Positions 37,164-50,010 are shown, numbered from the stretch's first letter. The stretch is DNA of 64,000 nt from Klebsiella oxytoca NBRC 105695 (GCF_001598695.1 NZ_BCZK01000018.1:40541-104540); one strand, 5' to 3'. Notes: generated from the sequence alone by a model not told the origin. Translations and numbers: made by a program.

Positions 37164-37892
37164 TTATTGATGTAGCTTATTCGCCCGCATAAAACCTTCC
37201 CCACCCAACTGCCTCATCTGGCGCAGGATCCACGCCTGACGGCGATGAACATAACCCGACGGCGCATCGGCGCGAAAGCGAATGGGATTGGGCAAAACCG
37301 CAGCTAAAAGCGCGGCTTCTGCAGCCGTCAGTCTACTGGCAGGTTTGTGAAAATAGCGCTGCGATGCGGCTTCTACGCCAAACGTTCCGTCGCCAAACTC
37401 AGCAATATTGAGGTAAACGGTGAGGATCCGTTTTTTGCTCCAGACCGTCTCGATGCCGACGGTCAGCCCCGCCTCCAGCCCTTTTCTCAGCCAGCTGCGG
37501 CCATCCCACAGGAACAGGTTTTTTGCCGTTTGCTGCGACAGCGTTGACGCTCCGCGGATCCGGCTGTCATTGCGCTCGTTATGCGCCAGCGCCTTCTCAA
37601 TGGCCGAAACATCAAACCCCCAGTGCTCCGGGAATTTCTGATCTTCTGCAGCAATAACGGCAAGCCCCATCCACGGCGAGATTTCATCCATCCCCACCCA
37701 ATCGGAATGGGCGACATAATGAAAATTCCCGGAAAGCCAGGCGCTGACCTGGCGCTCCAGCATCACTGCCGAAAAAGGGACGGGCACGATACTAAACAGC
37801 GCAATTCCGCCGCCCCAAAGCACCACGCAAGCCAACAGCAGCCTCAGAACAAAACGCTTCATCATCCGCAGCGGCGAAAAGCGGAGGGTCAT
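37164..37892 (-). CDS. mtgA: Monofunctional peptidoglycan glycosyltransferase
   Basis: 242 residues, the E. coli length. One N-terminal membrane helix (about 12-33) and a GT51 domain with [22 protein letters not shown] and R-K-G-L-E-A. It polymerises lipid II without a transpeptidase domain. The start overlaps the elbB stop by 4 bases (ATGA). Confidence 0.96.
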   Translation of the reverse strand: MTLRFSPLRMMKRFVLRLLLACVVLWGGGIALFSIVPVPFSAVMLERQVSAWLSGNFHYVAHSDWVGMDEISPWMGLAVIAAEDQKFPEHWGFDVSAIEKALAHNERNDSRIRGASTLSQQTAKNLFLWDGRSWLRKGLEAGLTVGIETVWSKKRILTVYLNIAEFGDGTFGVEAASQRYFHKPASRLTAAEAALLAAVLPNPIRFRADAPSGYVHRRQAWILRQMRQLGGEGFMRANKLHQ

Positions 37893-38542
37893 GCGGCCAG
37901 CACCAGGACGCGAGCGACCAGTTTTTCAATTCCGTTCGCCGCCTCCGCGATGTTCTGCGCCAGCATGTACGCCGGAGTCGTCACCACTTTGTTATCTTCA
38001 TCAACTACAATATCATCCACCGGGCAAGGCACGTGCTCAGCGCCCATTTCCTCTACCGCATCGGCGGTATCGAGATCGGTACCGATGGTCACGCGTAGCG
38101 GAATAGCGAAAATTTTCGGCAACAGCGCCGGAGCGATGCAGATAAAGCCCAGCGGCTTACCGGCCTGATGCATCGCCAGAGCCAACGCTTTAAGATCGCT
38201 ATCCACTTCACATTCGCTCCCCTGCGAGGCAAAGCTACTAAGATTCTTTGCCGCGCCAAAACCGCCGGGCACAATCAGCGCGTCCAGCTCATCCGCTCGG
38301 GCATTGGCCAAAGGCTGAATCTCTCCGCGCGCGATACGCGCCGCTTCCACCAGCACATTACGGCTTTCCGCCTGCGCTTCGCCGGTCAGATGATTGATAA
38401 CATCGGTTTGTACTTTATCCGGCGCATAGCAAACGGCCTGAGCCCCGCTGCGGGCAATTGCCAGCAGGGTAATGACGGCTTCATGGATTTCACTTCCGTC
38501 ATAAACGCCGCATCCGCTCAGCACGACACCAATTTTCTTCAT
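37889..38542 (-). CDS. elbB: DJ-1/PfpI-superfamily glyoxalase-like protein ElbB
   Basis: 217 residues from ATG at 38542 (a GTG one codon upstream is less likely). The class I glutamine-amidotransferase-like fold carries the nucleophile-elbow Cys in F-I-C-I-A-P-A. E. coli ElbB (GlxB) has weak glyoxalase activity and was found as an isoprenoid-related gene. It is coupled to mtgA. Confidence 0.94.
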   Translation of the reverse strand: MKKIGVVLSGCGVYDGSEIHEAVITLLAIARSGAQAVCYAPDKVQTDVINHLTGEAQAESRNVLVEAARIARGEIQPLANARADELDALIVPGGFGAAKNLSSFASQGSECEVDSDLKALALAMHQAGKPLGFICIAPALLPKIFAIPLRVTIGTDLDTADAVEEMGAEHVPCPVDDIVVDEDNKVVTTPAYMLAQNIAEAANGIEKLVARVLVLAA

Positions 38543-38662
38543 CACATCAGCCCCTTAGTACAAGTTTATGAAAGCAGTCAAAAATTTTGATTTACTCGCT
38601 ATGCTTCACATATTTTACTGTTTCACGTAACAAAATATTTAAGGTTTGCTATCTTAATGAGC

Positions 38663-38785
38663 GAGTAAGCCAAATCCTCAGGTTGCGCCGTGTAAAAAAA
38701 TCACTTAAATGATTCTGGCGCAATGTCCAGTTCCCTGGTGTTGGCGCAGTATTCGCGCACCCCGGTTTATCCGGGGTCATTTTTT
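38663..38785 (+). ncRNA. arcZ: ArcZ small RNA
   Basis: The 3' portion (38731-38785) matches the E. coli ArcZ as I recall it: the pairing seed TTCCCTGGTGTTGGCGCAG is followed by TATTCGCGCA and the terminator stem ACCCCGG/CCGGGGT with a T-run ending at 38785. A -10-like TATCTT at 38650-38655 places the start near 38662. The locus (between elbB and arcB, opposite to arcB) is the known one. ArcZ is an Hfq-dependent regulator that activates rpoS, and ArcA represses it. The 5' half is diverged from E. coli, so its exact start is uncertain. Confidence 0.9.
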
Positions 38786-41116
38786 ATCTGCCGCCGCGAC
38801 CCACGCTTTCAGTACCGCGACATCGCTTTGCCATTCGGATTTCATCTCTTCAACCCATTCGCCAACGTTATCCGCCCATGCGGGTAAATCCGGCGTCTGG
38901 ATCTGCTGACCTAACTGTTGAATATGGCGCAAACCGATCGAGCCCGCAGCCCCTTTAATCTTGTGCCCCTCTTCAACAATTCCTTTCTGGTCGCGAGCGG
39001 TCAAATTAGACTCCAGAACCGCCATATAGCCCGGCATCATTCTTTCAAAGACGGCCAGACCGTCATAAATAAGCTTCGGCCCTACCAGTTCGATGTACTG
39101 CTCAAGCATCGGAATATCCAGTACTGAAGCCGATTTACTGCTATCTACAGATGGCATCTCATTCTCCTCTTCTTCCGGCGCATCCCAGAATTTTTTGATA
39201 ATCGCGGTTAATGCCGGAACCGATAACGGCTTACTCAGGACATCATCCATTCCCGCTTCCAGATACTCATTCTTGTTCTTCAGTACGTTAGCGGTAAGCG
39301 CAACCAACGGCGGAAGCTCGTCGGCGGCAAAGCGCTGTTTAAGCTGACGAGAGATATCAAGGCCGGTCATATCCGGCAGCTGGATATCAAGCAGCACCAG
39401 GTCGTATTCGCCGGGGACGAACATCTCCAGCGCAGCCTTACCGGTCATCGCCACATCGACGCTATTGCCAAGCTTCTCAAGTACCGATCGCGCAACGATC
39501 ACGTTTAGCTCAATATCTTCCACCAGCAGCACGTTCAGCGCAGGTAATGGCATTTCATCTTCCGCCAGCGTATCTTCAACCTCTTCCGCAACGGCCGGAG
39601 CATGTACGGTGAGGGTAAATGTCGCGCCTTTACCCGGCAGGCTGGAAACGCAGATATCCCCCCCCATATTTCGCGCCAGGCGACGTGATACGGCAAGACC
39701 GATACCGGTGCCCGTCGCAGGCTTGCCGCCCTGGCTATCTTTAACCTGGTAGTACATGGCGAAAATCTTATCCTGCTCCGCTTCAGGGATGCCGATACCT
39801 GAATCTTCCACCTCGAAGTGCAGTATATTCCCCTCGTCATAGCGCACGCGGACGTTCACATTCCCGCCTTGCGGAGTAAATTTCACCGCATTACTAATAA
39901 GATTCCACAAGATTTGGCGTAAACGCGTTCCGTCGGTGATCACTTTATGCGGCAGCGGAAGCGTGGGTTCCAGCACAAAATGCAGGCCTTTCTGCTGCGC
40001 CTGCAGGCCGGAGAGGTTTTCCAGGTCCGCAAGGAAACCGGTAAAATCAACCGGCTGGTTGTCCAGCTGAATTTTACGCCGCTCCATCTTATCCATCTCA
40101 ATAATATCATTGAAGATATTACCAAGGGTTACCGCTGAGACATGGATGGTTTTCAGGTATCTTTCCTGTTCGCCGGTCAAATCGGTATCCAGCAGAATTC
40201 GGCTAAGCCCTACAATGCCGTTAAGCGGCGTACGCAGCTCGTGGCTGATCGTTGAGATAAAGGTGGTCTTATCTCGGCTGGCTCGCTCCAGAGCGTCCTG
40301 ATAGCGCTTACGCTCCGTGATATCGCGGCCAAAACCCATCAGGCCGCGCCGCTTACCTACGCGGTCGTAATAAGGAACCTTACGGATTTCAAAGCAGGCC
40401 TTACGCCCGTCCGGATAATCCAGCCACTGTTCGTAGGTTAGTGAGACGTTATGGCGGAAGACTTTCTCATCCGTTTCCAGCACCTTTTCCGCCACTTCTT
40501 CGGTATAAACATCCTGCGGCTTCAGATGGATAAGCTGCTTTTCACTTTTGCCTGTCAAAAGCTCCATCGCACGGTTACAACCGGAAAACTCTTTATCTTC
40601 ATTACGATAGAAAACCAGATCCGGAGAAGCATCAAGGAAGGAGCGCAGAAAAGAGGATTGTTGCTCAAGCTGAATTTGCGCCTCTTCACGCTCTTTCATC
40701 TCAATTTTGAGCTGCTCAAGCGTCGTTTCACGTTCCGCTTCCGCCTTTTCACGTTCGCCGATTTCCTGATTAAGCTGGGCGATATTGTCCTTAAGCTGCA
40801 CATTCAGCTTGAGATCGCGCTCGCGCATCTCCTCCAGTTTCTCTACCAGCCGCGAGAGGCGCTGCCGGGACTCTTCCAACTGCTCAACCACCACCGAAAG
40901 GAAATAGACCGCCCACGGGGTAATCAGCAGGCCGAAGAAGATGGAGCGGATCACATCAATACTTTCCACCTGGCCATGCAGCACCATCGTAACGGCCATC
41001 TGCACAACTATCGCCAGCACCACCAGCGCAAAGGCCAGCAGCATTGAAAAGCGCACCAGACCCAGCTTCATCATCAGGTCAACATAATACTGCGCCAGCA
41101 TACGGATTTGCTTCAT
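38777..41116 (-). CDS. arcB: Hybrid sensor histidine kinase ArcB
   Basis: 779 residues from M-K-Q-I-R; E. coli has 778. Two membrane helices (about 24-45 and 58-78), a coiled linker (about 80-150) and a PAS domain come first. The kinase domain follows with H-E-L-R-T-P-L-N-G (His near 292). The receiver has L-D-I-Q-L-P (Asp near 576), and the C-terminal Hpt has H-K-I-K-G-A-A-G (His near 717). With ArcA it represses aerobic metabolism when quinones are reduced. The stop lies inside the terminator end of ArcZ on the other strand. Confidence 0.97.
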   Translation of the reverse strand: MKQIRMLAQYYVDLMMKLGLVRFSMLLAFALVVLAIVVQMAVTMVLHGQVESIDVIRSIFFGLLITPWAVYFLSVVVEQLEESRQRLSRLVEKLEEMRERDLKLNVQLKDNIAQLNQEIGEREKAEAERETTLEQLKIEMKEREEAQIQLEQQSSFLRSFLDASPDLVFYRNEDKEFSGCNRAMELLTGKSEKQLIHLKPQDVYTEEVAEKVLETDEKVFRHNVSLTYEQWLDYPDGRKACFEIRKVPYYDRVGKRRGLMGFGRDITERKRYQDALERASRDKTTFISTISHELRTPLNGIVGLSRILLDTDLTGEQERYLKTIHVSAVTLGNIFNDIIEMDKMERRKIQLDNQPVDFTGFLADLENLSGLQAQQKGLHFVLEPTLPLPHKVITDGTRLRQILWNLISNAVKFTPQGGNVNVRVRYDEGNILHFEVEDSGIGIPEAEQDKIFAMYYQVKDSQGGKPATGTGIGLAVSRRLARNMGGDICVSSLPGKGATFTLTVHAPAVAEEVEDTLAEDEMPLPALNVLLVEDIELNVIVARSVLEKLGNSVDVAMTGKAALEMFVPGEYDLVLLDIQLPDMTGLDISRQLKQRFAADELPPLVALTANVLKNKNEYLEAGMDDVLSKPLSVPALTAIIKKFWDAPEEEENEMPSVDSSKSASVLDIPMLEQYIELVGPKLIYDGLAVFERMMPGYMAVLESNLTARDQKGIVEEGHKIKGAAGSIGLRHIQQLGQQIQTPDLPAWADNVGEWVEEMKSEWQSDVAVLKAWVAAADKK

Positions 41117-41265
41117 AAGGGATTCCTTCGCGACAACTTCGCACAATAATACTCAATTCTGAGCAAGACGCTGTAAGTTGTGCAAAAAATGCGGGAAGGA
41201 TTGCAGTTACGCGGCTGACGCTGAACGGGCATCAGCCGGAAATAGAGAAGAGAACAAAACGAGCG

Positions 41266-42330
41266 TTAGCGTTTACTGAGCGCTTCCCACAGCCCCTTCA
41301 GGTAGGTCACGCCCAGCGCACGGTCGTATAATCCATAACCTGGCCGCCCTGTTTCACCCCAGATAAAACGTCCATGATCCGGGCGTATATAGCCACTAAA
41401 ACCATTGTCATAGAGCGCCTGCATCACTTTATACATGTCCAAAGAGCCGAATTCTGACGGATGGGCGCATTCATAAAAGTCTTTATCTTTAATAAGATTA
41501 ATATTACGCACATGGGCAAAATGGATACGCTTGCGCCGTGTAAACTCGGCCAGAATCGAGTAGACGTCATTGGCAGGATCTTCCGCGATTGAACCGGTGC
41601 AGAGCGTGATGCCATTGGCCTCAGAATCTACCGCCCGGCAGATCCAATCCAGATCGTCGCGATTTTTCACGATACGCGGCAAGCCAAAAATAGAGTACGG
41701 CGGATCGTCTGGGTGAATAGCCATTTTCACGCCGACCTCTTCGCAGACGGGGATAACCGCCTTCAGAAAATAGACCAGATTCTCCCGCAGCGTCTTGTCA
41801 TCAACATCTTTGTACTGCGCAAACAGCTCCTGAACTTTGGCCAGACGCTCAGGTTCCCAGCCCGGCAGCGCAAAACCATTTGAGTTATCCAGAACCTCTT
41901 TCACCACCTCTTCCAGGCTCTTATCAATGTCTTTTTTTTCAAAAGCCATCGTCCGGGAGCCATCCGGCAGAACATAGTTCATATCGGTCTTCATCCAGTC
42001 AAAAACCGGCATGAAGTTATAGCAAATCACTTTTACGCCAAACCGGGCAAGATTACGGATAGTCTGTTGATAGTTGGCAATATAGCGATCGCGGGAAGGC
42101 AGGCCTATTTTAATATCGTCATGAATATTGACGCTTTCGATAACTTCCATTTTTAGCCCGGCATCATGAACCTGATTTACCAGGCGCTGGATTTTTTCCA
42201 GCGGCCAGACCTCACCAACCGCGACATCATAGAGCGCCCCCACCACGCCTTCAACGCCGGGAACCTGGCGGATATATTCCAGAGAGACCTTGTCTTCCTC
42301 CGGCCCAAACCAACGCATTGTCATTTGCAT
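41266..42330 (-). CDS. Mannonate dehydratase, short form
   Basis: 354 residues of the UxuA/ManD TIM-barrel family that dehydrates D-mannonate to 2-keto-3-deoxygluconate. Family stretches seen are [16 protein letters not shown] and R-P-D-H-G. E. coli UxuA has 394 residues with an insertion (about 115-180) that this protein lacks; the short version is the one I associate with Firmicutes. The start has AGGTGA 8 bases upstream. No uxuB, uxaC or transporter is next to it. A CRP-like site lies 80-97 bases upstream. Not present between arcB and yhcC in E. coli, so probably acquired. Confidence 0.88.
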   Translation of the reverse strand: MQMTMRWFGPEEDKVSLEYIRQVPGVEGVVGALYDVAVGEVWPLEKIQRLVNQVHDAGLKMEVIESVNIHDDIKIGLPSRDRYIANYQQTIRNLARFGVKVICYNFMPVFDWMKTDMNYVLPDGSRTMAFEKKDIDKSLEEVVKEVLDNSNGFALPGWEPERLAKVQELFAQYKDVDDKTLRENLVYFLKAVIPVCEEVGVKMAIHPDDPPYSIFGLPRIVKNRDDLDWICRAVDSEANGITLCTGSIAEDPANDVYSILAEFTRRKRIHFAHVRNINLIKDKDFYECAHPSEFGSLDMYKVMQALYDNGFSGYIRPDHGRFIWGETGRPGYGLYDRALGVTYLKGLWEALSKR

Positions 42331-42411
42331 ACGAAATCACCTGATTCAATATTATTAACGATCATAGCCTACTACCATACAAGATAAAATAACCAGATTT
42401 ATATCAACGAC

Positions 42412-42427
42412 AGTGACGTTGGTCACA
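42412..42427 (-). promoter_or_regulatory. CRP-like site upstream of the mannonate dehydratase
   Basis: On the minus strand TGTGA-N6-TCACT matches 9 of 10 core positions of the CRP consensus. A -10-like TTATCT at 42387-42382 would put the start near 42376 and the site centre near -43, the class II activator position. The target would be the mannonate dehydratase gene. Confidence 0.6.
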
Positions 42428-42488
42428 CCACTTTTTTTCAGAGGATAAAGCAAAATAAATCCGCCGTAGCGATGACGTTATCCGCCTG

Positions 42489-43412
42489 CTATGGAGAGAT
42501 CCAGCGACGACCGAGAGCAGACCCCTGCACGCCGTGTTCATTGAGGTATTTATCCAGTTCAACCATCCCGGTCCAGCGGTTCTCACACCACAGCGGCGCC
42601 AGCAGCGTTGGGCGGCGCGCGCTGGCGGAGATACGGTGAAAAATCACTTCCGGAGGGGTGTGACGGATCATCTCTCCTGCGGTAACCGTATAGTCGTCCA
42701 GCGCAATACCGTTTAACCTTCCTGCCTGCCAGGCCCTGGCCATAATGCTCCCCTTCACAATATGAAGTGGATGCAGCTTAATGCCGTCTACGCCGGTCTC
42801 CACTACCTGCTCTAAGGTCTCCAGGCATTCACCCTGTCCCTCGCCCGGCAGGCCCACGATAAGGTGGCTACACACTTTAAGGTCGCGCTCGCGTGCCAGG
42901 CGGGTGGTTCGCTGATAGCAGGCAAAATCGTGGCCGCGGTTAATTCGGTGCAGCGTTTTATCATGCGCGGTTTGTAAACCCAGCTCGAGCCATACTTCGT
43001 AGCCCTGCTCCCGATACTCACTCAGCAGGTCCAATACGGCTCCGGGGACGCAGTCCGGGCGGGTGCCCACGCACAGCCCGACGATGCTGGCCTGGCTGAT
43101 TGCCTGCTGATACATGGATCGCAGTACCTGAACTTCGGCAAACGTACTGGTATAGGCCTGGAAATAGGCCAAATAGCGCTTAGCCCGGTTTACCCGCTGC
43201 GCCTGATGGGCTAGCTGCTCAGCAATCGAACGGTGCTGCTGCTCTTCATCGGCAAAAGAAGCGACATTACAAAAGGTACAGCCGCCACGACCAATGGTGC
43301 CATCGCGATTTGGACAGCTAAATCCACCGTGCAGCGTCAGTTTGTGAACCTTTTCTCCATACCGGCGCGCAAGATCCCCACCAAACATGTTGACTAATTT
43401 TTGTAACTGCAT
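42489..43412 (-). CDS. yhcC: Radical SAM protein YhcC
   Basis: 307 residues from M-Q-L-Q-K-L-V-N. Cys33, Cys45 and Cys48 form C-x11-C-x2-C, the unusual radical SAM cluster motif of the YhcC/TIGR01212 family. The downstream V-G-L-P-G-E-G is the SAM-binding region. The substrate is unknown to me. It is divergent from gltB, as in E. coli. Confidence 0.94.
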   Translation of the reverse strand: MQLQKLVNMFGGDLARRYGEKVHKLTLHGGFSCPNRDGTIGRGGCTFCNVASFADEEQQHRSIAEQLAHQAQRVNRAKRYLAYFQAYTSTFAEVQVLRSMYQQAISQASIVGLCVGTRPDCVPGAVLDLLSEYREQGYEVWLELGLQTAHDKTLHRINRGHDFACYQRTTRLARERDLKVCSHLIVGLPGEGQGECLETLEQVVETGVDGIKLHPLHIVKGSIMARAWQAGRLNGIALDDYTVTAGEMIRHTPPEVIFHRISASARRPTLLAPLWCENRWTGMVELDKYLNEHGVQGSALGRRWISP

Positions 43413-44085
43413 AATCTGATAGACCGGCCTTAAGAAAGGGGCCAAGCCTGCCATTTTTAGCTACCGACGGCGATGACCTGGATCAATCGTCAACGCGGCC
43501 GCTTACCTCATTGCATAAACAATCAAGATAACTGCAATTTAATTCATAGTCAGGGTAATGAGTTTTCCTTATACATAGCCGCTGATTGGCAATTATCTTT
43601 ACCCGGGCACAAAACAGTATTAGCCACCAAAAAATAAATAAAAAGCAGTTTAAAAAACTGTGATAAAAAAACAATTCAGCACAGACAGATAATGTCGTGC
43701 CGTCGATACAGTGAGACAGATCACACTCGTTTCTGTCTCCTGGCGCGTTTCAGTAGTATTTAAAACGCATTTATTCTCTTAAAAATCATTTAATTAGCTG
43801 TTGCATAGCACATTTTTGTATAAATAAGATTGCCATTTGACGTATGTGTGGATTCCCGATAAGTTGGGAATCCGCTGGAAGCTTTCTGGATGAGCGCTCT
43901 GCTCATCATATTTATGCAGTAATTGAGATTCCCTCTTAACAGCAAGTCCTCAAACTTGTGTACCGATGCGAAAAGGATTTAAAGAGGGCGAATGCGAGGT
44001 GTAAACCCCGTCGCCATGCTCTTTCTGTGCCCGTGCGCAATCGGTATCGGAGGGTGTCCCGTAGAGCCTGGGGAGGTTCACTGAT
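43413..44085. other. yhcC-gltB divergent control region
   Basis: 673 bases, AT-rich, without a credible gene. It holds a CRP-like site (43710-43725), a hairpin with 8-base arms (43850-43857 with 43866-43873) in what would be the gltB leader, and a G-rich ribosome site GGGGAGG before gltB. In E. coli this region binds Lrp, IHF and CRP. I cannot place Lrp or IHF sites with confidence. Several poly-A tracts around 43620-43680 suggest curvature. Confidence 0.7.
43710..43725 (+). promoter_or_regulatory. CRP-like site in the gltB upstream region
   Basis: AGTGA-N6-TCACA matches 9 of 10 core bases of the CRP consensus. It lies 361 bases before gltB and about 300 before yhcC. cAMP-CRP control of gltBDF is known in E. 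coli, so the site is plausible; which promoter it serves is open. Confidence 0.5.
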
Positions 44086-47000
44086 ATGTTGTACGATAAA
44101 TCCCTTGAGAGGGATAACTGTGGTTTCGGCCTGATCGCCCACATAGAAGGCGAACCTAGCCACAAGGTAGTGCGAACCGCTATACACGCACTGGCCCGAA
44201 TGCAGCACCGCGGCGCGATTCTTGCCGATGGAAAAACCGGCGACGGTTGTGGCTTGCTGCTACAAAAACCCGATCGTTTCTTCCGAATTGTTGCGGAAGA
44301 GCGCGGCTGGCGTTTAGCCAAAAATTACGCCGTTGGGATGCTGTTCCTTAATAAGGATCCTGAACTGGCAAACGCGGCGCGCCGCATCGTCGAAGAAGAA
44401 CTTCAGCGCGAAACGCTGTCTATCGTCGGCTGGCGCGATGTGCCAACCAATGAAGGCGTACTAGGTGAAATCGCCCTCTCCTCGCTGCCCCGTATAGAAC
44501 AAATCTTTGTTAACGCCCCGGCTGGCTGGCGCCCGCGCGACATGGAGCGCCGCTTATTCATCGCGCGCCGTCGTATCGAAAAGCGTCTGCAGGAAGATAA
44601 AGATTTTTACGTTTGCAGCCTGTCGAACCTGGTCAACATTTATAAAGGTCTGTGTATGCCGGCGGATTTGCCGCGCTTCTACCTGGACCTCGCGGATCTG
44701 CGCCTGGAGTCAGCCATCTGTCTGTTCCACCAGCGCTTTTCCACCAATACCGTGCCGCGCTGGCCGCTGGCTCAGCCGTTCCGTTACCTGGCACACAACG
44801 GTGAAATCAACACCATTACCGGTAACCGCCAGTGGGCCCGCGCCCGTACCTATAAGTTCCAGACGCCGCTAATCCCTGACCTCCACGACGCCGCGCCGTT
44901 CGTTAACGAAACCGGCTCTGACTCCAGCTCTATGGATAACATGCTGGAGCTGCTGCTGGCGGGCGGGATGGACATCATTCGCGCAATGCGCCTGCTGGTT
45001 CCGCCAGCCTGGCAAAATAACCCGGATATGGATCCCGAGCTGCGCTCGTTCTTTGACTTTAACTCCATGCATATGGAACCGTGGGACGGCCCGGCGGGCA
45101 TCGTGATGTCCGATGGTCGCTTCGCCGCCTGTAACCTCGACCGTAATGGCCTGCGTCCGGCACGCTATGTGATCACCAAAGATAAGCTCATCACCTGCGC
45201 ATCCGAGGTGGGTATCTGGGATTATCAGCCGGATGAAGTCGTTGAAAAAGGCCGCGTCGGTCCAGGCGAACTGATGGTTATCGATACCCGCGAGGGGCGT
45301 ATTCTGCACTCCGCGGAAACCGACAACGATCTGAAAAGCCGTCACCCGTATAAAGAGTGGATGGCGAAAAACGTCCGTCGTCTGGTGCCGTTCGAAGAAC
45401 TGCCGGACGAAGAGGTCGGTAGCCGCCAGCTGGACGATGATACCCTCGCCAGCTATCAGAAACAGTTCAACTACAGTGCCGAAGAGCTGGATTCCGTCCT
45501 GCGCGTACTGGGTGAAAATGGCCAGGAAGCGGTCGGCTCGATGGGCGATGATACCCCATTTGCCGTGCTCTCCAGCCAACCGCGTATCATTTACGATTAC
45601 TTCCGCCAGCAGTTCGCGCAGGTCACTAACCCGCCGATCGATCCGCTGCGCGAAGCGCACGTTATGTCGCTGGCCACCAGCATCGGCCGTGAAATGAACG
45701 TCTTCTGTGAAGCGGAAGGCCAGGCGCATCGCCTGAGCTTCAAATCGCCGATTCTGCTGTACTCAGATTTTAAACAGCTGACCACCATGGAAGAAGAGCA
45801 CTATCGCGCCGACGTCCTGGATATCACTTTTGATGCCGCCGAAACCACGCTGGCTGAAACCGTGAAGGCGCTGTGCGATAAAGCCGAGCAGATGGTGCGT
45901 AACGGTACCGTTCTGCTGGTGCTCTCAGACCGTAACATCGCTAAAAACCGTCTGCCGGTACCGGCACCGATGGCGGTAGGCGCGATCCAGACCCGCCTGG
46001 TCGATAAGAGCCTGCGCTGCGATGCCAACATTATTGTCGAAACCGCCAGCGCCCGCGATCCGCACCACTTTGCCGTGCTGCTCGGCTTCGGCGCGACGGC
46101 TATCTATCCGTACCTCGCCTATGAAACCCTGGCGAAGCTGGTCGATAATAAAGCCATCGACAAAGAGTACCGCGCGGTGATGCTGAACTATCGTAACGGC
46201 ATCAACAAAGGTCTGTATAAGATCATGTCGAAGATGGGGATTTCGACCATTGCATCCTATCGCTGCTCGAAGCTGTTTGAAGCGGTCGGCCTGCATCGCG
46301 AAGTCTCCGATCTGTGCTTCCAGGGCGTTGTCAGCCGTATCGGCGGCGCGGGCTTCGATGATTTCCAGCAGGATCTGCTGAATCTGTCGAAACGTGCCTG
46401 GCTGGCGCGTAAACCGCTGGATCAGGGCGGTCTGCTGAAATACGTTCACGGCGGCGAATATCACGCCTACAACCCGGACGTGGTGCGCACCCTGCAGCAA
46501 GCGGTACAAAGCGGTGAGTACAGCGATTATCAGCAGTACGCGAAGCTGGTTAACGAGCGCCCGGCGGCAACGCTGCGCGACCTGCTTTCCGTCACCCCGG
46601 ACGGAACCACGGTGAACCTGGACGACGTTGAACCGGCGAGCGAACTGTTCAAACGCTTCGATACCGCGGCGATGTCTATCGGCGCGCTGAGCCCGGAAGC
46701 GCACGAAGCGCTGGCGGAAGCCATGAACAGCCTCGGCGGCAACTCCAACTCCGGCGAAGGCGGCGAAGACCCGGCGCGCTACGGCACCAATAAAGTGTCG
46801 CGCATTAAGCAGGTCGCCTCCGGCCGCTTCGGCGTAACTCCGGCTTATCTGGTCAACGCCGACGTTATCCAGATTAAAGTCGCCCAGGGCGCTAAGCCTG
46901 GCGAAGGCGGCCAGTTACCCGGCGATAAAGTGACTCCGTATATCGCCAAACTGCGCTATTCAGTACCTGGCGTAACGTTAATTTCTCCGCCGCCGCACCA

Positions 47001-48546
47001 CGATATCTACTCGATCGAGGATCTGGCACAGCTGATTTTCGACCTGAAACAGGTCAACCCGAAAGCGATGATCTCCGTGAAGCTGGTCTCTGAACCGGGC
47101 GTCGGGACTATTGCCACCGGCGTAGCAAAAGCTTACGCGGATTTAATCACCATTGCCGGCTACGACGGCGGCACCGGCGCCAGCCCGCTATCGTCAGTGA
47201 AGTACGCGGGATGTCCGTGGGAGCTTGGACTGGTAGAAACCCAGCAGGCGCTGGTTGCTAACGGGCTGCGCCATAAAATTCGTCTGCAGGTCGACGGTGG
47301 GCTGAAAACCGGCCTCGATATCATCAAAGCGGCTATCCTCGGCGCTGAGAGCTTCGGCTTCGGGACCGGACCAATGGTGGCGCTGGGCTGTAAATATCTG
47401 CGTATTTGTCACCTGAACAACTGCGCAACCGGCGTAGCAACCCAGGATGACAAACTGCGTAAGAACCACTACCACGGTCTGCCGTTTAAAGTGACCAATT
47501 ACTTTGAATTCATCGCCCGCGAAACGCGCGAGCTGATGGCACAGCTGGGCGTGAAGCGTCTGGTGGATCTGATTGGCCGTACCGATCTGCTGAAAGAGCT
47601 GGACGGTTTTACCGCCAAGCAGCAGAAGCTGGATCTGAGCAAGCTGCTGGAAACCGCGGAGCCGCATCCGGGCAAAGCGCTGTACTGCACGGAGAACAAC
47701 CCGCCGTTCGATAATGGCGTCCTGAATGCGCAGCTGCTGCAGCAGGCAAAACCCTTTGTTGACGGCAAGCAGAGCAAAACGTTCTGGTTCGATATCCGCA
47801 ATACTGACCGTTCCGTAGGAGCCTCGCTGTCCGGCTACATCGCCCAGACCCACGGTGACCAGGGCCTGGCAGCAGATCCTATTACCGCCCACTTCAGCGG
47901 TACCGCAGGTCAGAGCTTCGGCGTGTGGAATGCCGGCGGCGTTGAGCTGCATCTGACCGGCGACGCGAACGACTACGTGGGTAAAGGGATGGCCGGAGGC
48001 CTGATCGCCATTCGTCCTCCGGTAGGCTCGGCCTTCCGTAGCCATGAAGCCAGCATTATCGGCAACACCTGTCTGTACGGCGCGACCGGCGGTCGTCTGT
48101 ATGCTGCGGGTCGTGCGGGCGAGCGTTTCGCAGTGCGTAACTCCGGGGCTATCACCGTCGTCGAAGGTATCGGCGACAACGGCTGTGAATATATGACCGG
48201 CGGCATCGTCTGCGTGCTGGGCAAAACCGGCGTCAACTTCGGCGCAGGCATGACCGGTGGCTTTGGTTACGTACTGGATGAAGACGGCGACTTCCGTAAA
48301 CGCGTGAACTCTGAACTGGTAGAAGTGCTGGACGTTGACTCTCTGGCCATCCATGAAGAGCACCTGCGCGGTTTAATTACCGAGCATGTGCAGCTTACCG
48401 GTTCACAGCGCGGTGAAGAGATTCTGGCCAACTGGCCGGCCTTCTCGGCGAAGTTTGCGCTGGTCAAACCGAAGTCCAGCGATGTTAAAGCACTGTTGGG
48501 TCACCGTAGTCGTTCCGCAGCTGAGCTGCGGGTGCAGGCGCAGTAA
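44086..48546 (+). CDS. gltB: Glutamate synthase (NADPH), large subunit
   Basis: 1486 residues. The 11-residue propeptide [11 protein letters not shown] is cut to expose Cys12, the N-terminal nucleophile of the glutaminase domain (C-G-F-G-L-I). A central domain, the FMN-binding synthase domain with 3Fe-4S cysteines (C-x5-C-x4-[11 protein letters not shown]) and the C-terminal beta-helix follow. It makes two glutamates from glutamine and 2-oxoglutarate. The start has GGGGAGG; a stop codon a few codons upstream in frame excludes the longer N-terminus annotated in some E. coli entries. Confidence 0.98.
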   Translation: MLYDKSLERDNCGFGLIAHIEGEPSHKVVRTAIHALARMQHRGAILADGKTGDGCGLLLQKPDRFFRIVAEERGWRLAKNYAVGMLFLNKDPELANAARRIVEEELQRETLSIVGWRDVPTNEGVLGEIALSSLPRIEQIFVNAPAGWRPRDMERRLFIARRRIEKRLQEDKDFYVCSLSNLVNIYKGLCMPADLPRFYLDLADLRLESAICLFHQRFSTNTVPRWPLAQPFRYLAHNGEINTITGNRQWARARTYKFQTPLIPDLHDAAPFVNETGSDSSSMDNMLELLLAGGMDIIRAMRLLVPPAWQNNPDMDPELRSFFDFNSMHMEPWDGPAGIVMSDGRFAACNLDRNGLRPARYVITKDKLITCASEVGIWDYQPDEVVEKGRVGPGELMVIDTREGRILHSAETDNDLKSRHPYKEWMAKNVRRLVPFEELPDEEVGSRQLDDDTLASYQKQFNYSAEELDSVLRVLGENGQEAVGSMGDDTPFAVLSSQPRIIYDYFRQQFAQVTNPPIDPLREAHVMSLATSIGREMNVFCEAEGQAHRLSFKSPILLYSDFKQLTTMEEEHYRADVLDITFDAAETTLAETVKALCDKAEQMVRNGTVLLVLSDRNIAKNRLPVPAPMAVGAIQTRLVDKSLRCDANIIVETASARDPHHFAVLLGFGATAIYPYLAYETLAKLVDNKAIDKEYRAVMLNYRNGINKGLYKIMSKMGISTIASYRCSKLFEAVGLHREVSDLCFQGVVSRIGGAGFDDFQQDLLNLSKRAWLARKPLDQGGLLKYVHGGEYHAYNPDVVRTLQQAVQSGEYSDYQQYAKLVNERPAATLRDLLSVTPDGTTVNLDDVEPASELFKRFDTAAMSIGALSPEAHEALAEAMNSLGGNSNSGEGGEDPARYGTNKVSRIKQVASGRFGVTPAYLVNADVIQIKVAQGAKPGEGGQLPGDKVTPYIAKLRYSVPGVTLISPPPHHDIYSIEDLAQLIFDLKQVNPKAMISVKLVSEPGVGTIATGVAKAYADLITIAGYDGGTGASPLSSVKYAGCPWELGLVETQQALVANGLRHKIRLQVDGGLKTGLDIIKAAILGAESFGFGTGPMVALGCKYLRICHLNNCATGVATQDDKLRKNHYHGLPFKVTNYFEFIARETRELMAQLGVKRLVDLIGRTDLLKELDGFTAKQQKLDLSKLLETAEPHPGKALYCTENNPPFDNGVLNAQLLQQAKPFVDGKQSKTFWFDIRNTDRSVGASLSGYIAQTHGDQGLAADPITAHFSGTAGQSFGVWNAGGVELHLTGDANDYVGKGMAGGLIAIRPPVGSAFRSHEASIIGNTCLYGATGGRLYAAGRAGERFAVRNSGAITVVEGIGDNGCEYMTGGIVCVLGKTGVNFGAGMTGGFGYVLDEDGDFRKRVNSELVEVLDVDSLAIHEEHLRGLITEHVQLTGSQRGEEILANWPAFSAKFALVKPKSSDVKALLGHRSRSAAELRVQAQ

Positions 48547-49974
<1,428 letters not shown>

Positions 49975-49980
49975 CGAAAA

Positions 49981-50010
49981 AAGCTTGCGGGTCCCGGAGC
50001 CCGCAAGCTT
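49981..50010. terminator. Bidirectional gltD/fimbrial operon terminator
   Basis: An 11-base perfect stem (49981-49991 with 50000-50010) with an 8-base loop. A-tract on one side and AT-rich sequence on the other. It separates the convergent gltBD and fimbrial operons. Confidence 0.8.

Noticed and set aside
43483..43674. 63-codon hydrophobic frame in the yhcC-gltB gap
   Set aside because: AT-driven hydrophobic residues, no ribosome site; the region is better read as control DNA.
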